Below, in pieces: positions 52,011 to 61,088 of a DNA stretch of 64,000 nt. Within the stretch, counting starts at the first letter, position 1, and each line of letters starts with the position of its first letter. The stretch is from Ulvibacter litoralis (GTDB lineage Bacteria > Bacteroidota > Bacteroidia > Flavobacteriales > Flavobacteriaceae). The DNA lies in contig NZ_FNBA01000002.1 in the NCBI RefSeq assembly GCF_900102055.1, forward strand, positions 248,001-312,000, in the 5' to 3' direction. The translations under genes were made by a program, and so were the position numbers. The notes beneath the pieces are model-generated. The model was given only the letters and a program-made list of their open reading frames with translations. It searched no databases and was not told where the DNA came from.

Positions 52011-55000
52011 CTATTTTTCTTCTAACCATTGCTTTGCATTTACAAATCCTTCTAGCCAAGGGGAAACTTCATCGTTTCTATGACTTGGATAATTTGCCCA
52101 ATTCCACTGAAAAGTAGAGCGCTCAATATGAGGCATCATTGCTAAATGTCGTCCTGTTTTATCACAAAGCATCGCAACATTATAATCACTGCCATTTGGG
52201 TTTGCAGGATAGCCTTCATGACCGTACTTCGCAACAATATTGTATTGATTCTCAGGCATTGGAAGGTCAAACTTTCCTTCTCCGTGACTAATCCATACTC
52301 CTAAAGTACTTCCTACAAGGCTAGATAGCATCACACTGTTATTTTCTTGAATTTTCACACTTGTAAAGCCACTTTCGTGTTTTTGAGAAACATTATGCTT
52401 CATTTTCGCCAACTTTTCGTGCTCAGGATTAATTAGGTCTAATTCTAAAAATAACTGACATCCATTGCAAATTCCGACCGATAATGTGTCTTCTCTCGCA
52501 AAGAAGTTTTTCAAGGCGGTATTAGCTTTTTCATTGTATAAAAATGCACCAGCCCAACCTTTTGCCGAACCTAATACATCACTGTTAGAGAAACCTCCAA
52601 CAGCACCAATAAATTGAATGTCTTCTAACGTTTCTCTTCCTTCAATTAAATCGGTCATGTGTACATCTTTCACATCAAAACCAGCGAGATACATCGCATT
52701 TGCCATTTCACGTTCGCTATTACTTCCTTTTTCACGAATGATCGCTGCTTTGATTTTGCGTTCTTTTACTACAGGTAATTTCCCTGTAAAGTGCTTCGGA
52801 AAGTGATACGTTAACGACTGATTTTTATAGTTTTTGAAACGTTCTTCTGCCATTCCATTAGCGGTTTGCTTTTGGTCTAATAAATAAGACGTTTTAAACC
52901 ATGTATCGCGCATTTCAGGAATACTGAAACTAATATCTTCTTGTGTATGCTTCAGTTGAAGCGATTCAGTTTCAGTAACAGTTCCTAGTTTTACGAAGGT
53001 AATGTTTGCTTCTGAAAGCGTTTTCTCTACAACAGCATCTTCCGAAGCCTGTAGTACAACACCACAATTTTCAGCAAATAAAGTTGCTACAAGATCGTCG
53101 CCTAGTTCTGAAAGATCTAAGTTCGCTCCCAAATTAGTATCTGCGAAACACATTTCTAATAGGGTCGTGATTAATCCTCCTGAAGCGATATCGTGACCTG
53201 CGGCGATTTTATTTTTAGAAATTAAACGCTGTAGGGTATTGAATACCGTTTTTACATACTTCGCACTTTTCACCGTTGGCGCATCCGAACCAATCGTGTT
53301 AAGCACTTGTGCAAACGAAGAACCTCCTAATTTTGGAGTGTCTTGAGAGATATTTAGGTAGTAGATGCTTCCTTTGTCTTTTTGAAGGGTTGGTTCTACT
53401 ACTTTTTTAATGTCGTTGCAATGTCCTGCTGCCGAAATAATAACAGTACCTGGAGAGATTACTTCTTCATTCTTGTATTTCTGCTTCATAGAAAGGGAAT
53501 CCTTTCCAGTAGGGACATTAATTCCTAAATCGATTGCAAATTCGCTAATTGCTTCTACAGCTTTGTACAAACGTGCATCTTCTCCTTTATTATTACAAGG
53601 CCACATCCAGTTTGCAGATAACGAAAGACTTTCTAAACCTTTGTCTAACGGTGCCCAAACAATATTGGTAAGTGATTCGGTGATAGAATTTCGAGAACCC
53701 GCTACAGGATCAATCAAACCAGAAATAGGGGAGTGCCCAATTGAAGTTGCAATACCTTCTTTTCCGTTATAATCTAACGCCATTACACCACAATTATTAA
53801 GGGGTAATTGCAACGGACCTGTACATTGTTGTTTGGCAACGCGGCCGCCCACACAGCGGTCAACTTTATTTGTTAACCAGTCTTTACAAGCTACCGCTTC
53901 TAATTGTAATACCTGACTTACATAGTTTTTTACTTCGGAAAGTGTATAGGTTGCATTTTTATAGTTTCGGTTAACAGTAACGTCTGTCATTACTGTTTTT
54001 GGAGAACTACCAAACATATCTTCTAAGGCAAAATCCATTGGTTTTTCGCCTGTTGTTTTACTTTGAAATGTAAATTTATGATCGCCAGTTACAGCACCTA
54101 CTTCATACATTGGAGAACGTTCACGGTCTGCAATTCGTTGTAGATGTGCTATGTCTTTTTCGCCAATTACCAGTCCCATTCGCTCTTGCGATTCGTTTCC
54201 GATAATTTCTTTTGCTGAAAGTGTAGGGTCTCCGACAGGTAATTTATCTAGGTCGATAAGTCCGCCAGTATCTTCCACCAATTCACTCAAACAGTTTAGG
54301 TGTCCGCCAGCTCCGTGATCGTGAATAGACACAATCGGATTGTGATCGCCTTCGACCATAGAACGGATGGCGTTGGCAGCTCTTTTTTGCATTTCTGGAT
54401 TCGAACGTTGAATGGCATTTAATTCAATTCCGCTAGAAAACTCACCTGTATCGGCAGATGATACCGCAGCACCCCCCATTCCAATTCGGTAGTTTTCACC
54501 TCCTAGAATTACAATTTTATCACCCGTTTGAGGGGTGTCTTTTAAAGCTTGTTCTGCCTTTCCGTAACCAATACCTCCAGCTAACATAATTACTTTGTCG
54601 AACCCTAATTTTCGGGCTTCAGAATCGGTAAGTGCATCAACAGCTTCATTGTGTTCAAACGTAAGAACCGAACCTGTAATTAAGGGTTGTCCAAATTTGT
54701 TTCCAAAATCGGAAGCCCCATTACTTGCTTTTATTAAAATATCCAGCGGTGTTTGGTACAGCCAATCGCGTGCTTCCATGGCTTTTTCCCATGGGCGATT
54801 TTCTTCTAAGCGAGAATAAGATGTCATATACACAGCAGTTCCTGCCAAAGGAAGAGATCCTTTTCCACCTGCAAGACGATCTCTAATTTCTCCACCACTT
54901 CCAGTTGCAGCCCCGTTAAAAGGCTCTACCGTTGTTGGGAAATTGTGTGTTTCTGCTTTTATTGAAATTACACTGTCAAATTCTGAAGTTTCATAAAAGT

Positions 55001-55703
55001 CAGGTTTGTCTTGTGTTTTAGGTGCAAACTGAGTGGCTTTTGGCCCTTTTACGAAGGCAACATTGTCTTTGTATGCTGAAACGATATCGTTGGGATTCGC
55101 TTCTGATGTCTTTTTAATTAATTTGAACAAAGAAGAAGGCATTTCTTTGCCGTCAATTTGAAAAGTCCCGTTAAATATTTTGTGACGACAATGCTCGCTA
55201 TTCGCTTGACTAAACCCAAACACTTCACTATCGGTAAGTTTTCGGCCTAGCTTGGTAGCAAGGTCTTCCAAATAAACAACTTCTTCGGCATTTAAAGCCA
55301 AACCTTCTTGCTCGTTATACAACCCAATATTGTCGATTTCACGAATGGCTTCTGGCTGAATATCAATCGTAAAAATATGTTGATCTAATTGCGAATACTT
55401 TTGCGAAAGCATCGGATCGAAGGTTTTCGAACTTACAGTTGCATTGGTAAACTCCTCAATTCGAAGAATTCCAGTAACGCCCATATTCTGTGTAATCTCA
55501 ACAGCATTGGTACTCCAAGGCGTAATCATTACAGCTCTTGGCCCAATAAAAAAATCCGTCCCGATGGTGATCGGAGCGGATGTTTCTATTTTAGGTTGGT
55601 TGCCAAACAACCACGCTAATTTTTGTATGTTAGTTTCTGAAATTTCTTCGTGCGTTTGGACAGCAAAAACAGTGTTTTTTACGTCTCCAAAAAAGTGAAT
55701 CAT
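52011..55703 (-). CDS. purL: Phosphoribosylformylglycinamidine synthase (large, single-chain)
   Basis: The 1230-residue enzyme carries all parts of the purine pathway's fourth step: an N-terminal PurS-like part, the two synthetase halves (ETHNFPTTVEPFNGAATGSG in the first, GKDSLSMKQKYK in the second), and a C-terminal glutamine amidotransferase. The amidotransferase has nucleophile Cys in SVGICNGCQLFLEL and the late histidine in SHGEGKF. It turns FGAR, glutamine and ATP into FGAM. The single-chain form is the one found in proteobacteria and eukaryotes and also in Bacteroidota. It is a single gene with its own promoter and terminator. Confidence 0.97.
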   Translation of the reverse strand: MIHFFGDVKNTVFAVQTHEEISETNIQKLAWLFGNQPKIETSAPITIGTDFFIGPRAVMITPWSTNAVEITQNMGVTGILRIEEFTNATVSSKTFDPMLSQKYSQLDQHIFTIDIQPEAIREIDNIGLYNEQEGLALNAEEVVYLEDLATKLGRKLTDSEVFGFSQANSEHCRHKIFNGTFQIDGKEMPSSLFKLIKKTSEANPNDIVSAYKDNVAFVKGPKATQFAPKTQDKPDFYETSEFDSVISIKAETHNFPTTVEPFNGAATGSGGEIRDRLAGGKGSLPLAGTAVYMTSYSRLEENRPWEKAMEARDWLYQTPLDILIKASNGASDFGNKFGQPLITGSVLTFEHNEAVDALTDSEARKLGFDKVIMLAGGIGYGKAEQALKDTPQTGDKIVILGGENYRIGMGGAAVSSADTGEFSSGIELNAIQRSNPEMQKRAANAIRSMVEGDHNPIVSIHDHGAGGHLNCLSELVEDTGGLIDLDKLPVGDPTLSAKEIIGNESQERMGLVIGEKDIAHLQRIADRERSPMYEVGAVTGDHKFTFQSKTTGEKPMDFALEDMFGSSPKTVMTDVTVNRNYKNATYTLSEVKNYVSQVLQLEAVACKDWLTNKVDRCVGGRVAKQQCTGPLQLPLNNCGVMALDYNGKEGIATSIGHSPISGLIDPVAGSRNSITESLTNIVWAPLDKGLESLSLSANWMWPCNNKGEDARLYKAVEAISEFAIDLGINVPTGKDSLSMKQKYKNEEVISPGTVIISAAGHCNDIKKVVEPTLQKDKGSIYYLNISQDTPKLGGSSFAQVLNTIGSDAPTVKSAKYVKTVFNTLQRLISKNKIAAGHDIASGGLITTLLEMCFADTNLGANLDLSELGDDLVATLFAENCGVVLQASEDAVVEKTLSEANITFVKLGTVTETESLQLKHTQEDISFSIPEMRDTWFKTSYLLDQKQTANGMAEERFKNYKNQSLTYHFPKHFTGKLPVVKERKIKAAIIREKGSNSEREMANAMYLAGFDVKDVHMTDLIEGRETLEDIQFIGAVGGFSNSDVLGSAKGWAGAFLYNEKANTALKNFFAREDTLSVGICNGCQLFLELDLINPEHEKLAKMKHNVSQKHESGFTSVKIQENNSVMLSSLVGSTLGVWISHGEGKFDLPMPENQYNIVAKYGHEGYPANPNGSDYNVAMLCDKTGRHLAMMPHIERSTFQWNWANYPSHRNDEVSPWLEGFVNAKQWLEEK

Positions 55704-55734
55704 TCGTTAAAGAATTTGAAGGTTTTTAAAGATG

Positions 55735-55742
55735 CAAAGATA
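55735..55742 (-). promoter_or_regulatory. Candidate -7 promoter box of purL
   Basis: On the minus strand TATCTTTG (CAAAGATA on the plus strand) matches TAnnTTTG, about 32 bases upstream of the start codon. A purine riboswitch is not apparent in this short leader. No -33 TTG is visible. Confidence 0.6.
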
Positions 55743-55823
55743 GCTAATTTTAGCTTACGTTACTACATCATTCAAATTCTTACAAAATAGATTTATTAAC
55801 TTTTTTTGCTAATAACTTACTAC

Positions 55824-56861
55824 TTATTGTACAATTAGTTTTTGAGTCCCCTTTTTTTCAGAATTTGCGACTTCAATTACATAGATTCCGCTATTAAGGT
55901 TCGACACATCAATAGCTTCAGAAGTAGTGATGTTATCTTCAATAATCAATCTTCCTGAAATGTCATAAATACTATAAGTTTCTGGAATAAATTCTGAAGT
56001 TGTTTCAATCCAAACTTTTTCCGAAGTAGGATTTGGGTAGATGCTAACTGAAGCTAATTCATTTTCAGCAACACCAGCAATTCCCCAGCGATCTTCAGCA
56101 ATAGGTCCTCCCCATATAATCGTCGCTAAGTACGGGTTATCAATAAAAGGATTTCGGTTTCCGTAGGCAGTTTCTAAATATGGATTGCGTTGGTCTTCGT
56201 AATCGTTTACTTGATCTTCTGCATTCCATTGCAATAAAATTTGAAGCATATCGGTGCTTCCTTGTGTTGCGCCAACAGCATTTAAAGATGGTAAGCAACG
56301 ATCTCCATAACGTGTGTACATGTACATTAACATACGAGCAACATCTCCTTTCCATTCGTCTCCAGGATACCAATTTCCACTACCAACGTCTCCAGCAGTA
56401 CCCGAGCCAGCAGCAAAACTTTTGTTTCCTTTGTTGTTATTCATTTGTTGGTCGCTAGGGCGTAAATTGTGCGGGTCTGCAGCAATTCCAGTGCTTCCAT
56501 TGTTTACACTTCCCATGGTTGGATTTGCGTTAGAACGTGCAAAAACGTGCTCTCTATTGTATTCGCATGACGTTCCTCCAAAATCATCCTTGTCACGACT
56601 TCTATCTGTCGTACAACTTCCTGTATCGTCATACCCATAAATTAATAAAACATTGTTTGTATTATTAGGATCTTCATCTGTTATTTTCATAGTATCACGA
56701 ACATCTCCATAGTTAAATGAACTGCTCGCATTATCTATTTTAGATTGTAGCTCAAAATAGAGATCTTGCCCTGTTAATGTAATGTCTACATCGTTATAAT
56801 AGGGTTGTTGTGAAAATGCTACAAAAGATATAAGTAGCAAAAGAAGCGTAGTTTTTTTCAT
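55824..56861 (-). CDS. Secreted endonuclease I-type nuclease with T9SS sorting domain
   Basis: The 345-residue exported protein has a signal peptide (1-17) and an endonuclease-I (EndA/NucM) catalytic domain (about 25-250), with the metal-binding YNREHVFARSNANPT and GIAADPHNLRPSDQQMNNNK. A type A T9SS domain follows (about 272-345), with VSIYPNPTSEKVWIE, YDISGRLI and GIYVIEVANSEKKGTQKL. It probably degrades extracellular DNA or RNA. It starts six bases after the RsmB/NOP gene stop, on the same strand, so they share a transcript. Confidence 0.93.
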   Translation of the reverse strand: MKKTTLLLLLISFVAFSQQPYYNDVDITLTGQDLYFELQSKIDNASSSFNYGDVRDTMKITDEDPNNTNNVLLIYGYDDTGSCTTDRSRDKDDFGGTSCEYNREHVFARSNANPTMGSVNNGSTGIAADPHNLRPSDQQMNNNKGNKSFAAGSGTAGDVGSGNWYPGDEWKGDVARMLMYMYTRYGDRCLPSLNAVGATQGSTDMLQILLQWNAEDQVNDYEDQRNPYLETAYGNRNPFIDNPYLATIIWGGPIAEDRWGIAGVAENELASVSIYPNPTSEKVWIETTSEFIPETYSIYDISGRLIIEDNITTSEAIDVSNLNSGIYVIEVANSEKKGTQKLIVQ

Positions 56862-56867
56862 TTTTCG

Positions 56868-58079
56868 TTATTCTTTTTTTTGTAATAGTGCTATATAAAA
56901 TCCATCGAATCCCGATTTACTTGGGAGTATTTTTTCATCCTTGGTTAAGGTGAACTCTTCACCAGCTTCTCTTTTTAAGAATGTTTTTACTTGTTTTTCA
57001 TTTTCCGAAGGTAAAATAGAACAAGTTGCATAAACCAACTGCCCTCCAGGTTTTACCATTCGAGAATACGAATCGATAATTTCTGCTTGTGTCTCTTTAA
57101 TCGTTTCTAAAAACTCAGGACGTAATTTCCACTTCGCATCTGGGTTTCTTTTTAAAACTCCTAATCCAGAACAAGGAGCGTCAATTAAAACCTTGTCTGC
57201 TTTCCCAAGTAATTTTTTAATCACTTTAGTAGAATCAATCACACGAGTTTCAATGTTATGAATCCCGTTGCGACGTGCTCTTCTTTTAAGCTCTATTAGT
57301 TTATTTCCATAAATATCCATCGATATTACTTGTCCTTTATTTTCCATTAAGGATGCAATATGCAATGTTTTTCCACCCGCACCTGCACAAGCATCTACAA
57401 CGCGCATTCCGGGTCTAGGGTCTAGTATTTGTGCTACTTTTTGAGAAGAAGCATCTTGTACTTCAAACCATCCATTTTTAAAAGCTTCCGTACTAAATAC
57501 ATTGGCTCTTTCAATTAAACGTAAAGCGTGCGGATGACCTTTTACAGTTTCCGTTTTAATTTCGGCTTCTTCTAAGTGTTCTTTTACTTGTTGAACGGTG
57601 GCTTTTAGAGGGTTTACACGAAGTACTACGGAAGCTTGCTTGTTTAACGCTGCAAGTTCAGTGTCCCATTTCTTTCCTAATTCTTTTTCGCCTAACTCGT
57701 CCAACCAATCTGGAATCGATTCGCGAAGTTTTCTAATTTTTGAATATTCATCAAAACGTCCTTTAATACGACGTGTTGGTGTTGCTTCAAATTGAGGCCA
57801 ATCAGGAATAGTAATACCATTTAAGGTTGCCCAAACGGCAAACATTCGGAATAAGTTAGGTCGGTCAAAATGCTCGTTTACATCTGCAATTTCAGCATAT
57901 AAACGTTTCCAACGTACAATATCGTAGGTGGTTTCAGCAATAAAGCTTCTATCACGTGCTCCCCAACGCTTATCTCTTTTAAGCGTATCTCTTAATACCT
58001 TGTCGGCTTGTTTGTTATCGTTAAAAATTAGATTCAGTGAATCTATTGTTGCAAATACCAGATTACGGTGTAATTTCAT
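56868..58079 (-). CDS. RsmB/NOP-family RNA cytosine-C5 methyltransferase
   Basis: The start is set at 58079 (MKLHRNLVFATIDSL), giving 403 residues. A longer frame to 58148 would add 23 residues of poor quality and overlap the promoters. The N-terminal helical NusB-like part (about 1-120) is followed by the SAM-binding core: DACAGAGGKTLHIASLM, DAPCSGLGVLKRNPDAK and YATCSILPSENEKQ. It has the two catalytic cysteines of this family (in PCS and TCS). It methylates a cytosine in rRNA or tRNA. The target is not known. Confidence 0.92.
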   Translation of the reverse strand: MKLHRNLVFATIDSLNLIFNDNKQADKVLRDTLKRDKRWGARDRSFIAETTYDIVRWKRLYAEIADVNEHFDRPNLFRMFAVWATLNGITIPDWPQFEATPTRRIKGRFDEYSKIRKLRESIPDWLDELGEKELGKKWDTELAALNKQASVVLRVNPLKATVQQVKEHLEEAEIKTETVKGHPHALRLIERANVFSTEAFKNGWFEVQDASSQKVAQILDPRPGMRVVDACAGAGGKTLHIASLMENKGQVISMDIYGNKLIELKRRARRNGIHNIETRVIDSTKVIKKLLGKADKVLIDAPCSGLGVLKRNPDAKWKLRPEFLETIKETQAEIIDSYSRMVKPGGQLVYATCSILPSENEKQVKTFLKREAGEEFTLTKDEKILPSKSGFDGFYIALLQKKE

Positions 58080-58129
58080 TGATTTTAAATTGAATAACAC
58101 CTTATTATATAGGTAGGTGTTTGAAGCTG

Positions 58130-58137
58130 CAAAGGTA
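58130..58137 (-). promoter_or_regulatory. Candidate -7 promoter box for the RsmB/NOP and nuclease operon
   Basis: On the minus strand TACCTTTG (CAAAGGTA on the plus strand) matches TAnnTTTG, 51 bases upstream of the corrected start at 58079. It lies 33 bases from the opposing box of the divergent gene. Confidence 0.58.
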
Positions 58138-58162
58138 TTACAATACAAAGGAATAGTTTTGT

Positions 58163-58170
58163 TACTTTTG
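58163..58170 (+). promoter_or_regulatory. Candidate -7 promoter box for the BNR lipoprotein gene
   Basis: TACTTTTG matches TAnnTTTG, just 13 bases before the ATG at 58183, so the leader would be very short. This supports 58183, not 58117, as the start. Confidence 0.55.
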
Positions 58171-58182
58171 ACAAAAATTTTT

Positions 58183-59226
58183 ATGCGATATTTTCTTTCC
58201 CTTTTAAGTGTCTTTTTCTTGATTTCGTGTGTGTCTAAAACGGCTCCCGATTTTAAAACGGTTACAATAACTCCTGTATTTACCGACAGTTTGAGTATTA
58301 GAGCTATTGTGCCTATAGACGAAACGAGTGTTTGGTTTGCTGCAAATGCAGGTAAGGTGGGTCTTATCGATGGAGCGACACCTAAACTTGCTACAATTAA
58401 ATATCAAGATTCATTGCTACATTTTAGAGCGATAGCAAAGACACAAAGTGCTGTTTTTGTTTTAAGTATCGCAAATCCTGCAGTGTTGTACAAAATAGGC
58501 GTGAGTGGAAAAGATGCAACCAATATTGAAGAGGTTTACGTAGAAGAAGGTGAAAATGTGTTTTACGATTCGATTAAGTTTTTTAACGATACGGACGGAA
58601 TTGCAATGGGTGACCCTACCGAAGGATGTCTTTCAATTATAACAACTACCGACGGCGGAAATACATGGAATAAAATTTCATGTGATGATTTGCCAGAAAT
58701 TACCAAAGGAGAAGCTGCTTTTGCTGCCAGTAATTCGAATATTTCAATTGTCGATACCCATGTTTGGATTGCAACAGGAGGGAAGCGCGCCCGCGTATTT
58801 CATTCAGCTGACAAAGGTGTTACGTGGGAAGTTTTTAATACTCCGATAGTACAAGGAAAAACGATGACAGGAATTTATAGCATTGCTTTTTTTGATGCAC
58901 AAATAGGTGTTGTTTTTGGTGGTGATTGGGAAAATAAAGAATTCAATGAAGGCAATAAAGCAATTACACACGACGGAGGAAAAACATGGAACTTACTCAG
59001 CAATGGAAAAGGACCGGGTTATCGTTCGTCGGTGAAGTTTGTGCCTAATACCAAAGGGCAAGGGCTAGTCGCAGTAGGTTCGCCAGGGATTTCATATAGT
59101 GATGACCAAGGCGAGTCTTGGAAAGAACTATCTTCAGAAGGTTTTTATGCGATCGAATTTGTAAACGATACCCTCGCATTTGCTTCAGGACCCAATAAAA
59201 TTTCGAAATTAGTCTTTAAGAAATAA
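58183..59226 (+). CDS. BNR/Ycf48-like propeller lipoprotein
   Basis: The start at 58183 gives a 347-residue protein with a good lipoprotein signal (MRYFLSLLSVFFLISC, Cys16); an earlier frame from 58117 crosses the promoter. The body has BNR-type repeats (TTDGGNTWNKI, SADKGVTWEVF, THDGGKTWNLL, SDDQGESWKEL) as in Ycf48/sortilin-like propellers. Related proteins are sometimes annotated as oxidoreductases, for which there is no evidence here. It is convergent with the sensor gene, with four bases between the stop codons. Confidence 0.85.
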   Translation: MRYFLSLLSVFFLISCVSKTAPDFKTVTITPVFTDSLSIRAIVPIDETSVWFAANAGKVGLIDGATPKLATIKYQDSLLHFRAIAKTQSAVFVLSIANPAVLYKIGVSGKDATNIEEVYVEEGENVFYDSIKFFNDTDGIAMGDPTEGCLSIITTTDGGNTWNKISCDDLPEITKGEAAFAASNSNISIVDTHVWIATGGKRARVFHSADKGVTWEVFNTPIVQGKTMTGIYSIAFFDAQIGVVFGGDWENKEFNEGNKAITHDGGKTWNLLSNGKGPGYRSSVKFVPNTKGQGLVAVGSPGISYSDDQGESWKELSSEGFYAIEFVNDTLAFASGPNKISKLVFKK

Positions 59227-59230
59227 CCGT

Positions 59231-59668
59231 TTACTTGTTACTCTTTTTGTGGTTTCGATAGCGATCTAATAGCTTTTTCTTAAAATCTTCTTCTACTTTA
59301 CGAAGTTTGATAATTTTCTTTGGAGAAATAATTTTCCGTAAATTTTTGGTTAAATCCTCTCGTAGTTGAAGGGAAGTAGCTTCTAATTGATACGCTTTAT
59401 CAATAAGAGCATTTGCTTCTTCATCGGTTAAATTGTCGATACCGGCTTTAAATTTCTCGAAAATTTCTCGGCGTTCTGCTTTTCTAATGTCATGCAATTT
59501 GTTGTCAAAATCGTTATAAACAGGCCAGAACTTTTCAGCTTCAGCAGTCGATAGTTCTAGTTCTGAAGTGATGTAAGCTGTTTTTAAAGCTTTTATTTTT
59601 TCGTGCTTTCCGCTTTGGGCGTGGAGTCCCATACTTAGTAAAAAGAACGCTAGGAATATATTTTTCAT
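59231..59668 (-). CDS. Spy/CpxP-like periplasmic protein, sensor of an ECF sigma system
   Basis: The 145-residue protein has a signal peptide (1-17, ending LHAQS) and a wholly helical body with the LTxxQ-like features of Spy/CpxP relatives: ELSTAEAEKFWPVYNDFDNK and a tail of basic helices. Proteins of this kind beside ECF sigma genes in Flavobacteriia are annotated as sensors of the sigma factor. It is third in the operon with the anti-sigma-like membrane protein (2 bases apart) and the sigma factor. The ligand is unknown. Confidence 0.85.
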   Translation of the reverse strand: MKNIFLAFFLLSMGLHAQSGKHEKIKALKTAYITSELELSTAEAEKFWPVYNDFDNKLHDIRKAERREIFEKFKAGIDNLTDEEANALIDKAYQLEATSLQLREDLTKNLRKIISPKKIIKLRKVEEDFKKKLLDRYRNHKKSNK

Positions 59669-59670
59669 TT

Positions 59671-60192
59671 TTATTGTATTAATAAAGTTTCTTCATTTAT
59701 ATGATCTAAAAGGTATTCTTTTAGATTTTCTTCGGAAAACAGTTCGTCTTCGTAAGATAGGTTGTCAATATCATCGTCAGTTAATAACGAAACAACATCG
59801 TACGAGTCAATCGCAAGATTTCCATCGTCTATATAAGTGTCAACAGCTGCAAATTGAAGCTTGTTAACTTGATCTGAAACACTTTCTTTCTGATTTACTA
59901 ACGAGAATACCAAGATAAAACAAGCCGCAATTGCAGCCACATATGCCAATGTTTGTTTTCTAAATAACGGAAGCACTTTTGGTTCTTTAACGAGTGTTTC
60001 TTCTTTTACTTCTGAAACAACTACTTTAGCCATGATATCTTCTTCTAACGAATCAAAATAGCCCTCTGGAGTCTTAAAGCCCGTTTTTTTAGGGAGTTCG
60101 TCTGAAGCTATTTTGGCAAATAAATCATCTTCAAAAGAATCAAAGTATCCTTCTGGAGTTTTAAAGCCGTGTATGTTTTTAGTATTCTTCAC
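59671..60192 (-). CDS. Membrane protein with duplicated TPEGYFDS motif, probable anti-sigma factor
   Basis: The 173-residue protein has two copies of a 20-residue cytoplasmic motif, GFKTPEGYFDSFEDDLFAKI (about 9-28) and GFKTPEGYFDSLEEDIMAKV (about 38-57). One membrane helix follows (about 90-108, AYVAAIAACFILVFSLV) and then an acidic extracytoplasmic tail. It sits between the sigma factor and the Spy-like protein, which is the normal place of an anti-sigma factor. It has no known anti-sigma domain, so the role is inferred from position. Confidence 0.8.
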   Translation of the reverse strand: MKNTKNIHGFKTPEGYFDSFEDDLFAKIASDELPKKTGFKTPEGYFDSLEEDIMAKVVVSEVKEETLVKEPKVLPLFRKQTLAYVAAIAACFILVFSLVNQKESVSDQVNKLQFAAVDTYIDDGNLAIDSYDVVSLLTDDDIDNLSYEDELFSEENLKEYLLDHINEETLLIQ

Positions 60193-60213
60193 AATAATAT
60201 GACTGTTAAAAGA

Positions 60214-60765
60214 TTAAAAGGTTTCATTGTTCTTTACATAGGCAGTAATTTTTTTTACTGCAAGGTGATAGCTACTTTTTAGTCCGCCCACCGTAATATC
60301 TAAGATTTCTGAAAGTTCTTCGTAGGTATGATCTTCAAAGTACTTCATCGAAAAAATAAGTTGCTGTTGTTGTGGAAGTGTTGCAATTGCTTTCTGAAGC
60401 TGAAGCTGAATGGCATCTCCTTCAAAATAAACATCAGATGCTAAGTTTGCGATTGCTTTGTCTTTAACAGCTTCAATTGTGATGTTTCCTCTTTTTGCTT
60501 TCTTATTGATAAATGTGATCGCTTCATTGGTTGCAATGCGAAACATCCAAGTATAAAGTTTACTGTCTGCTTTAAAATTATCTATATTTTTAAAAATTTT
60601 TATAAAGGTATTCTGAAGTACATCGTCTGTGTCGTCGTGATCCAATACTATTTTGCGTATCTGCCAATACAAACGTTCTTTGTATTGGGATACTAAGGAT
60701 CGGAATGCTGCCTCTTTTTCATCTTTTGATTGAAGAGCATCTATTAATTCAATTTCACTAACCAC
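60214..60765 (-). CDS. ECF-type RNA polymerase sigma factor
   Basis: The 183-residue protein has region 2 (about 25-95), with DTDDVLQNTFIKIFKNIDNF and LYTWMFRIATNEAITFINKK, and region 4 (about 125-180), with YEELSEILDITVGGLKSSYH. It leads an operon of three genes: sigma, membrane protein with repeats, Spy-like protein. The upstream region includes the palindromic AGGTTTAACCT, which could be a control site. The third ECF sigma system in the window. Confidence 0.94.
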   Translation of the reverse strand: MVSEIELIDALQSKDEKEAAFRSLVSQYKERLYWQIRKIVLDHDDTDDVLQNTFIKIFKNIDNFKADSKLYTWMFRIATNEAITFINKKAKRGNITIEAVKDKAIANLASDVYFEGDAIQLQLQKAIATLPQQQQLIFSMKYFEDHTYEELSEILDITVGGLKSSYHLAVKKITAYVKNNETF

Positions 60766-60853
60766 GAATCAATTCATTTTAATACTATGACTAATTTACT
60801 ATTAAAAGGTTTAACCTGCTAGTATATTTATTTTGAGTGCATAAGAAGCTGGT

Positions 60854-60872
60854 AAAATCGATAAAATGCATT
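60854..60872 (+). repeat. Shared box 1, copy A (partner at 61089-61107)
   Basis: AAAATCGATAAAATGCATT at 60854-60872 recurs at 61089-61107 as AAAATCGATAAAAAGCATT, 18 of 19 identical. Each copy precedes one of the two candidate small transcripts. It contains the palindromic ATCGAT. Confidence 0.7.
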
Positions 60873-60900
60873 TTTTTCCGATAAAGTAGGAATTTATTTT

Positions 60901-60916
60901 TTTTGTAGGAAAATAA
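60901..60916 (+). repeat. Shared box 2, copy A (partner at 61057-61072)
   Basis: TTTTGTAGGAAAATAA is repeated exactly at 61057-61072, 156 bases away. In each case it lies upstream of a candidate small-transcript promoter, and TTACTAT follows soon after each copy. Box order relative to box 1 differs between the two units. Confidence 0.75.
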
Positions 60917-60930
60917 TTACTATTTTTGAC

Positions 60931-61022
60931 ATGTACTATTTAATGAACGCTTTCTCAAACAGCAAAGCATTTAATAGGATTATACTAAAAACGGGCTTAA
61001 GCGGGGGCTAGCCCGTTTTTTT
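60931..61022 (+). ncRNA. Candidate small RNA A with G-rich terminator loop
   Basis: A -7-like box TATTTTTG lies at 60921-60928, with TTTG at 60902-60905 (15-base spacing, shorter than usual). A terminator hairpin ends the unit: ACGGGCT (60991-60997) pairs with AGCCCGT (61010-61016), then T7. Its 12-base loop TAAGCGGGGGCT (60998-61009) is complementary to the loops of RNA B. A 26-codon frame runs from ATG at 60931 (MYYLMNAFSNSKAFNR and so on) to a TAG inside the hairpin (61009-61011), so it may instead be a translated leader. No downstream gene lies on this strand. Confidence 0.5.
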
Positions 61023-61056
61023 ATACGCTAAATCGAACGAAAAAAAAGAATCGACA

Positions 61057-61072
61057 TTTTGTAGGAAAATAA
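61057..61072 (+). repeat. Shared box 2, copy B
   Basis: Exact second copy of TTTTGTAGGAAAATAA; see 60901-60916. It lies 61 bases before the -33 element of RNA B. Confidence 0.75.
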
Positions 61073-61088
61073 AAATAATTTACTATCA

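Noticed and set aside
58079-58183. Longer starts for the RsmB/NOP gene (58148) and the BNR lipoprotein gene (58117), which would overlap each other.
   Set aside because: Both extensions cross the -7 boxes of the opposite gene and lack family similarity; the internal ATGs give normal proteins with signal or family start.
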